64,000 nucleotides of DNA, taken from Cavia porcellus (lineage: Eukaryota; Chordata; Mammalia; Rodentia; Caviidae). Below are positions 58,538-64,000 of this stretch, one piece after another. Positions within the stretch are counted from its first letter, which is position 1. Each line of letters begins with the position of its first letter. Below the pieces are notes generated by a model. That model had not been told where the DNA came from and ran no database searches. It saw nothing but the letters and a program-made list of their open reading frames with translations. The stretch is from NCBI RefSeq assembly GCF_034190915.1, contig NW_026947484.1, forward strand, positions 142,884,982-142,948,981. The letters run 5' to 3'. Both the position numbers and the translations under genes were made by a program.

Positions 58538-59721
58538 CGCAGTCTCCAAGCCTTTCTGTGAGTCAAGTATGACCAAATAACATAGTTTCCTATTTATAAC
58601 TTTGCCTACTGAAAGTTTCTCATAAATGTGACAATTTAGGGTCTGGCATGTAGTTCAGTGGTAGATACTTAGCTTGCTTGTGCAAGACCCTGAGTTTTGT
58701 AGCCCACAGAATCACAAAACAAGACAAATGTCCTTCTCTTGGACACCTATAACCACTTTGCAGCCCACACCATAAAAAGCCTGTTTGGGAACAATTGTCT
58801 CTCTGCGCATTGTTGGCAGAGTTTTGCTGCTATGAGCAATGAGTAGGCTCCATGTAGAGTTCTTGCCTCTTACCTAGATCCAGGCTCCATTCCTGGCCCA
58901 GGTGATGAGTATCTTACTGTATCCTTTCAGAATTTGCACCTCTACCCTTCAAAATTGTGTTTTCTGGGCAGATGTGTTCATTTAGGGCCTCAGTCCAGGC
59001 CAGCCAATGGAAATGGACTGGGATTTCTGAAGTGTTACACATGCAAGTGTTATATATGTGGAGGCCCTTCCTCTCTTGGCAATAACAACCTCTTAGCAAG
59101 TGGAAATGTGGAAGGACCCAGAGTTTCTTCTGCTGTGAGTCTGCAGTCTTGAATGTTTGTGTGCAAAATCATTGTTGCTTTCTTCTGTTCTTCTGGCAGA
59201 TCCCTGAAAACGCAAGGAGCCACATGCTGATTCACATGCTGATTCACATGCTGAACCTTGGCCTGGCCACTGTTCCCTGTCTCACTATGGAGTAGAATAA
59301 AACATTAAGGAGCAGGAAGGAGATAAGCTGCTGGGCTAGGCAGCCACAGCAGGTGGCAGCAGCTGGGAGAGACTTGCTGGGAGGAATCTCCTTGGAAGTG
59401 AGGGCAGCAGTGAACACAGGGCAGCCTGCAGTGTTGGTAGTGCTGGTGGTGGGGTCTACCCTGGACACCGTGAACCCAGGGTAAGAACAGTAAACATGGC
59501 GGCCTCAGGTGGTCCATGAGCCTGTCTATGCCAGGAAGGATTCACTGCCCCAATCTATCCTCCTCAAGGGGTGTTGACCTGAGTAGTATCTATTTAAAGA
59601 AAAACAACCTACAGGATTTCTGAAGTTTATTTATTGTTGCTTTAGACCCCATTTCACCAAGAAATTCCAAATTTGAGTCTAATGCAGAAGTTACTGAGTA
59701 AGCAACAGATGATGAATTTTC

Positions 59722-59955
59722 TTTTACTTTTATTTGTATTTTAAAGAGAATAACATCAAAGAAAACAAAATAGAATGAAGCTAATCAGAACAGAACAGTA
59801 AAAGCAATACAGAACTGTAAAACACGATAATTGGCAATCATCAGTGGCTACCATAATGCCTCTTGCTATCTTCAAAATTGCTGCCTATACCATGAGACAT
59901 AATAAAATCAAACAAAACAGAATGAAACCAGTGAAAAAGCACATTGCATAAAACA
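59722..59955 (-). mobile_element. LINE-1 3' UTR fragment
   Basis: Minus strand. It starts at an A/T-rich end (tttgtattttaaagagaata) and holds one to two units (gctaccataatgcctcttgc, aatcaaacaaaacagaatga). Confidence 0.8.
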
Positions 59956-59959
59956 GCAG

Positions 59960-60400
59960 TTCCCAGATGCCTAGTCTTCTTTCTGATTGTGGGACAGTTT
60001 ATCCTTGGGAAGGTCCTCGAATTTGTTGCTGGCTAGATCCTGGTGTTGCCACAGTAGAGAAACAGCTCGTCCAATTTTGTTTTAAATGAGATTAATGTGT
60101 ATCATGCTGCTACATTCGAAGCGCAGGTAACACTTTGAAACTCTTGATCCCTTCCCTGAGGCCACAAAAGCAGTTCTTCCAGGGTGAGGGTTTTGGAGTC
60201 CAGAGGCCCTGGTAGCTTCTTCCCCTGTCCAAGGTTCCACTTCCTCTTCCCCCTCCTCCTTGCACCATGAGCAGTTCAGCACCCCAAGGCTGAGAACTCA
60301 ACCCCAGGGAGGCTGTGTAAGCAGAACTTCCCCTTCCGCACGAATCCCATTTCCATGCTGAGGGCTCTTCACCCCAGGGATGGCTATGGGAATCTGCCCG
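59960..60400. other. Unassigned interval
   Basis: No recognised repeat. It is the left flank of the GC-rich block. Confidence 0.35.
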
Positions 60401-60770
60401 AGGTCCCACTGAGCCTCCTGCAAGTGGACTCGAGAGCACGCCCCGCACGCCAGGTGTTGGGAAATGTTCAGGGCCCAACCAGGGAGCCCGGGCGAGAGGA
60501 GGCCGCTGCTGAGCGGTCGGTGGGAGGGAGAGAAGGAGATAGCACGGAGGAGCGCTGGTTCCCCAGCGCCCGGGCAGCACCCAAAACCGCAGGAGCCGCC
60601 CCAAGCCCAACCGGGTCTCCCAGCGCCTGCTGCTAGGGAGCCACCGAGCTGCCCCTCCCACCTCACAGTCCCAGGAGCGCCGGTTGGTGGCACTGCTAGT
60701 CACAGCCTTGCTCTCTCCCGCCGCACCAGGCTTTGGAAGTCGCTGAAGAGAAGGCCAGACCCAGGGCACT
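60400..60770. other. GC/CpG-rich block upstream of the tRNA-like locus
   Basis: High CpG content with overlapping open frames on both strands; the largest is 219 codons on the minus strand (60,110-60,769). It ends about 70 bp before the tRNA-Asn-like sequence. No protein family is recognised, so a composition effect is the simplest reading. Confidence 0.5.
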
Positions 60771-60839
60771 CATGGTGCGGGTTCGGGTTGGAGGCCTGTG
60801 TTTTTAGCCTCTTTGAAGGCTACAGAGCCTCAAGATCAC

Positions 60840-60909
60840 GTTTCTGTGGCGCAATGGGTTAGCACATTCGGCTACTGAAAGGCTGATGGTTCGAGCACAC
60901 CCAGGGACG
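60840..60909 (+). pseudogene. tRNA-Asn-like pseudogene with a damaged anticodon arm
   Basis: It starts gtttctgtggcgcaatgggt and ends cacccagggacg, closely following tRNA-Asn, with good box A and a box B-like ggttcgagcac. It is 70 nt rather than 74: the anticodon arm reads ttcggctactgaaagg, about four bases short, so the GTT anticodon is lost. A TTTT run at 60,921-60,924 is a plausible RNA polymerase III terminator. It could still be transcribed but could not decode Asn. Confidence 0.75.
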
Positions 60910-60929
60910 GTACACGCTGCTTTTGCAAG

Positions 60930-62060
60930 GAAGGTACCTCTGCCCTCTCAACTGCAGAGCAGTCAAATTGCCTCCCTCCCAGGTTCAACTCACCTCCCTT
61001 CTGGAGAGCCCCACATGGTCTGATAATCTACTAGAGCAATCAGAAACCTAGACTTTTCAGAAACAAGAGACCTAAGACTCTCCTTTCCTTTTGGTCCCCT
61101 CAAGTCCTTCTCTCCCCTTTACAGAAGTGGACACCTGTGGGCAGTCCTGGAACACTCAGTTTTCCCATGTGCAGTTTGAGACCAGCACTGCTTCCTTATT
61201 CCCAGGGAGCTATCTGGACTCACTGGTCGCCCTCTGGATGATGTTGCCACCTGTGAAATCATCCTAAACACCCTCTCCATTTTTTGAGAAACAGCAATTC
61301 TTCCCTAATATTGTAGAGAAAGTTAGGGGACAGGTAGGGAAAGTTAAAGGGCCACAGCGAGGTTTCTAGCCAGTAAAGACTTAAACCCCTGCAAGAGAGA
61401 GAGAGAGACAGAGAGAGTAGCTGAAAGAAACAGGGAGAGCTCCTAAGGCTGGCCTGGCTCACTACATGCCAAGACACAACCCCTCCATCTTTGATTAAGC
61501 ACAGGAGAAACGGAGTGGGGAGGAGGGGATACTACCATAAACACGCACTCAGTACATAAAATACAAACGAACACCTACGCACTCAAACATCCATGTACAT
61601 ATAAGTATATACAGAATTTATTATTCTCACCATATTAATACATTAAAGTGCACACATATTCTGTCTACTAACTTGGCCTTGAAAATAACTCTGCCATAAA
61701 TTGCAAACATCTGAACCTCATAAAGAGACCGAGGAAGTACTTATCCAAAAACATACCAGCCGGCCATGAAAGGGCCAAGGGCCAAATCAGGTGTCTCAGA
61801 GCCCAAAATGGCCAATCAAGGTATCATAGCTCTCCAAGGGGAAAAGTCCCTTTCTCCCATATTCCCCCAGTGCTAGATGTGGACTCTGTATCTACATATT
61901 TCCTCACTTGTCCTCAAAGAAGTGATTTTGTTTCCCATTTCTCTGTTCTTTCCAATAAAGTTAGTTTGTATCTTCTTCTGAATCTGTATTTCCTAATTCT
62001 TTATACATGTAGGGGGTTTTGTTTGGTTGTTTTTTGTTGTTGTTGTTGTTTTTGTTTTCT
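60930..62060. other. Unassigned interval with short (GA)n
   Basis: 61,395-61,420 is a GA repeat; 62,030-62,055 is a T/TTG-rich tract. No gene is supported. Confidence 0.4.
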
Positions 62061-62137
62061 TAACAGACTCTAGACAAAACTATACCCTTCGGAGAGAAGA
62101 CCTAACAATACAGGGTTTATCTTATGAACCCTCTCTG

Positions 62138-63790
62138 AAAATACAATCACAAGTACAAACACACTCAACCACCTTATCTTTGATAAAGGGGCCAAACATG
62201 TTCACTGGAAGAATGACAGTATCTTTAATAAAGGGTGCTGGAAAAACTGGCTCTCCGAATGCCAAAAACTAAAACTGGACCCACGCCTATCACCATGTAC
62301 TAAATTAAAATCTAAATGGAAAAAGATCTGAATATTAAAACAGAAACACTAAATCTATTGGAAGACAAGTTGGGTTAAAACCTTGCAGACGTAGGGATAG
62401 GAAGGAAATTCATGAACTGGAATCAAACTGCACAGGATATACTCCCCAGAATCAATACCTGGGATCCCATCTTACTAAAAAGTTTCTGCATGTTAAAAGA
62501 AATCTCCAGCGTAGTGAAAAGAAAACCCAAAAACTGGGAAAAAAATTTTAGTGAACTGTCCTTCAGACAAAGGACTTCTGTCTAAAACACAAAGAATTTT
62601 TTAAAATCAGACTCCCGAAATTCAAAGATCCAATCCAAAAATGGGCATCTGAGATGAATACAGAGTTCTCAGGTGAAGAAATACAAATAGCAAATAAATA
62701 CATGAAAAAATGTCCATCATCATTACTCAGTAGAGAAACGCAAATTAAAACCACACTGAGATTCCATCTCACTCTGAAAGAATGGCCAGGATGCCAAAAA
62801 CTATCAACAACAAATGCTGAAGAGGCTGTGGGGAAAAAGGAACTCTCCTGCACTGTTGGTAGGAGTATGGATTGGTGCAACCATTGTGGAGGTCAGTCTG
62901 GAGATTTCTCAAAAAACTGGGATTCAAAGTCCCATTTGACCCAGCTATTCCACTTCTAGGCATATTCCCAGACAAATTTAAAACATCATACCACAGTGAT
63001 ATATGTGCCCCATGTTTATAGCAGCTCAATTTGTAATAGCCAGATCTGGGAAACAATCTAAGTGTCCATCAACTGAGGAATGGATAAAAATGTTGTGGCA
63101 AAGTACTACTCAGCTATAAAGAATGATCACATTGAAATATGTGTAATAAAATGGGTGCCGCTTGAGACCATACTCATAAGCGAAATAAACTCATGTTTAT
63201 AAATACCGTATTCTCTCTAGTGTAAGAAATTGTAAGAATATATAAAAGTATACTGTAATCATCATTCCCATTATATTGTTTGAAGCCTTATAATGTTTTC
63301 ATTTATTAGTCGGAATGGTTTTCTTCTGGGTTGTTTGATTTTATTATCTGTGATGGTATGATAGCTATTTTGAAGAAAACAAGACATTATAATAGCTAGT
63401 GCTGATTTAATGCCATCTTGTTTTGAAGCCCTATCAAGCCTTTATTCTTCTGTCTCCATCGGTTTTATCATGTTGTATCTTATTGGATTTTGTTATATGT
63501 GATAATATCAACAAAATTTTTTATGGACAAGGAGATAATATAGTAACCATTGTTCATATTCTGTTCGTTGGTTTTGAATACCCTGTAATACTCTCATTCT
63601 CTTGGTTTTATACTGTTCTGTTATGTTTGATACTATAGTGTATGAAGGTATACTCAACTATTTCAAGGAAAGAGATTCTATGGTAGCTACTGTTATGTCG
63701 GGTTGTCTTGTGGTGAAACACTATGTTGCTTTAATTGTTGTGTTCTGATCTGTTTTGTTATGTTCTCTTTTAGCTTAATCTTTTTTTAAA
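62138..63790 (+). mobile_element. LINE-1, 5'-truncated
   Basis: Plus strand. It starts in the last quarter of ORF2 (aagtacaaacacactcaacc), passes the open stretch 62,654-62,959 (KYMKKCPSSLLSRETQIKTT and on to LRFHL), the Cys-rich end near 62,820-62,900, the ORF2 terminus (about 63,180), and the 3' UTR with about three tandem units to an A-rich stretch at 63,782-63,796. Frameshifts break ORF2. Confidence 0.87.
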
Positions 63791-63796
63791 AAGTAT

Positions 63797-64000
63797 GATC
63801 ACATTGAGATATTTATAAATAAATGGACACAACTTGAGACCATACTCATATATGAAATAAATCAAACTAACAGGTATGAAAACTTTACAGTCTCCCTAGT
63901 GTAAGAAATGGTAAGAGTACATAGGAGTTTATGGTCATCATGATTCCCCATTACATTGCTCTGAATCCTTATAATGGTTTCATTCATTAGTTGGAATGGT
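63797..64000 (+). mobile_element. Second LINE-1 3' fragment, continuing past the window
   Basis: It starts at gatcacattgagatatttataaat, the ORF2 end, and repeats the sequence seen at 63,125-63,320. It abuts the A-rich end of the previous L1 in the same orientation and continues beyond the window. Confidence 0.8.

Larger units (their letters stand above)
56083..59482 (-). repeat. Right arm of large inverted duplication
   Basis: Inverse counterpart of 6313-12,328 (anchors listed there). It lacks the left arm's L1 at 7629-8648, the 8911-10,482 segment and the ID-like SINE at 12,328, so it is closer to the ancestral layout at those points. It has its own change, a 12-bp unit (cacatgctgatt) present three times at 59,221-59,256. 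Shared older insertions include two B1-like SINEs (57,241-57,388 and 58,407-58,537, minus) and an ID-like SINE (58,630-58,695, plus). The inner end lies in L1 3' UTR sequence. Confidence 0.88.

Overview
This window is mammalian nuclear DNA, most likely from a rodent. The evidence is 7SL-derived B1-like SINEs with the rodent internal duplication, tRNA-derived ID-like SINEs, several decayed LINE-1 (L1) copies, MaLR-like LTR remnants and short (AC)n, (AG)n and (CTTT)n tracts. I saw no muroid B2, MT or ORR1 elements, so a non-muroid rodent is more likely than mouse or rat; I cannot name the species. No intact multi-exon protein gene is recognisable. It reads as a gene-poor, repeat-dense intergenic interval.

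Layout. 1-2.2 kb is an L1 with a 5' inversion. About 4.98 kb holds a tRNA-Asn-like gene beside a GC-rich patch. 6.3-12.3 kb is the left arm of a large inverted duplication whose right arm lies at 56.1-59.5 kb, with about 44 kb between them; the arms differ by L1 and SINE insertions. 12.6-24 kb holds mostly unassigned sequence, L1 3' ends, a solo LTR at 15.5 kb, a second tRNA-Asn-like locus at 17.06 kb and a SEC61G retrocopy at 18.24 kb whose reading frame is still open.

24.2-32.3 kb is a nested pair of minus-strand L1-type elements. A degenerate ORF1+ORF2 L1 is interrupted by a 4.1-kb element that has its own 5' UTR, ORF1 and 3' UTR but lacks nearly all of ORF2, and is bounded by an 18-bp target-site duplication. 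A second, 5'-truncated copy with the same ORF2 deletion lies at 44.9-46.35 kb. These look like a half-L1 (HAL1-like) non-autonomous family that would depend on ORF2 protein from full L1s. 33-44.8 kb is old L1 and LTR debris with unassigned spacers. 51.1-51.65 kb is a CpG-island-like block. 52.7-55.0 kb is another 5'-inverted L1. About 60.4-60.9 kb is a second GC-rich block with a broken tRNA-Asn-like locus. 62.1-64 kb is L1 3' sequence on the plus strand.

A recurring theme is the L1 3' UTR: nearly all younger L1 ends here carry one to four diverged tandem units of about 150 bp. All statements of homology come from reading by eye; no alignment or database search was run.
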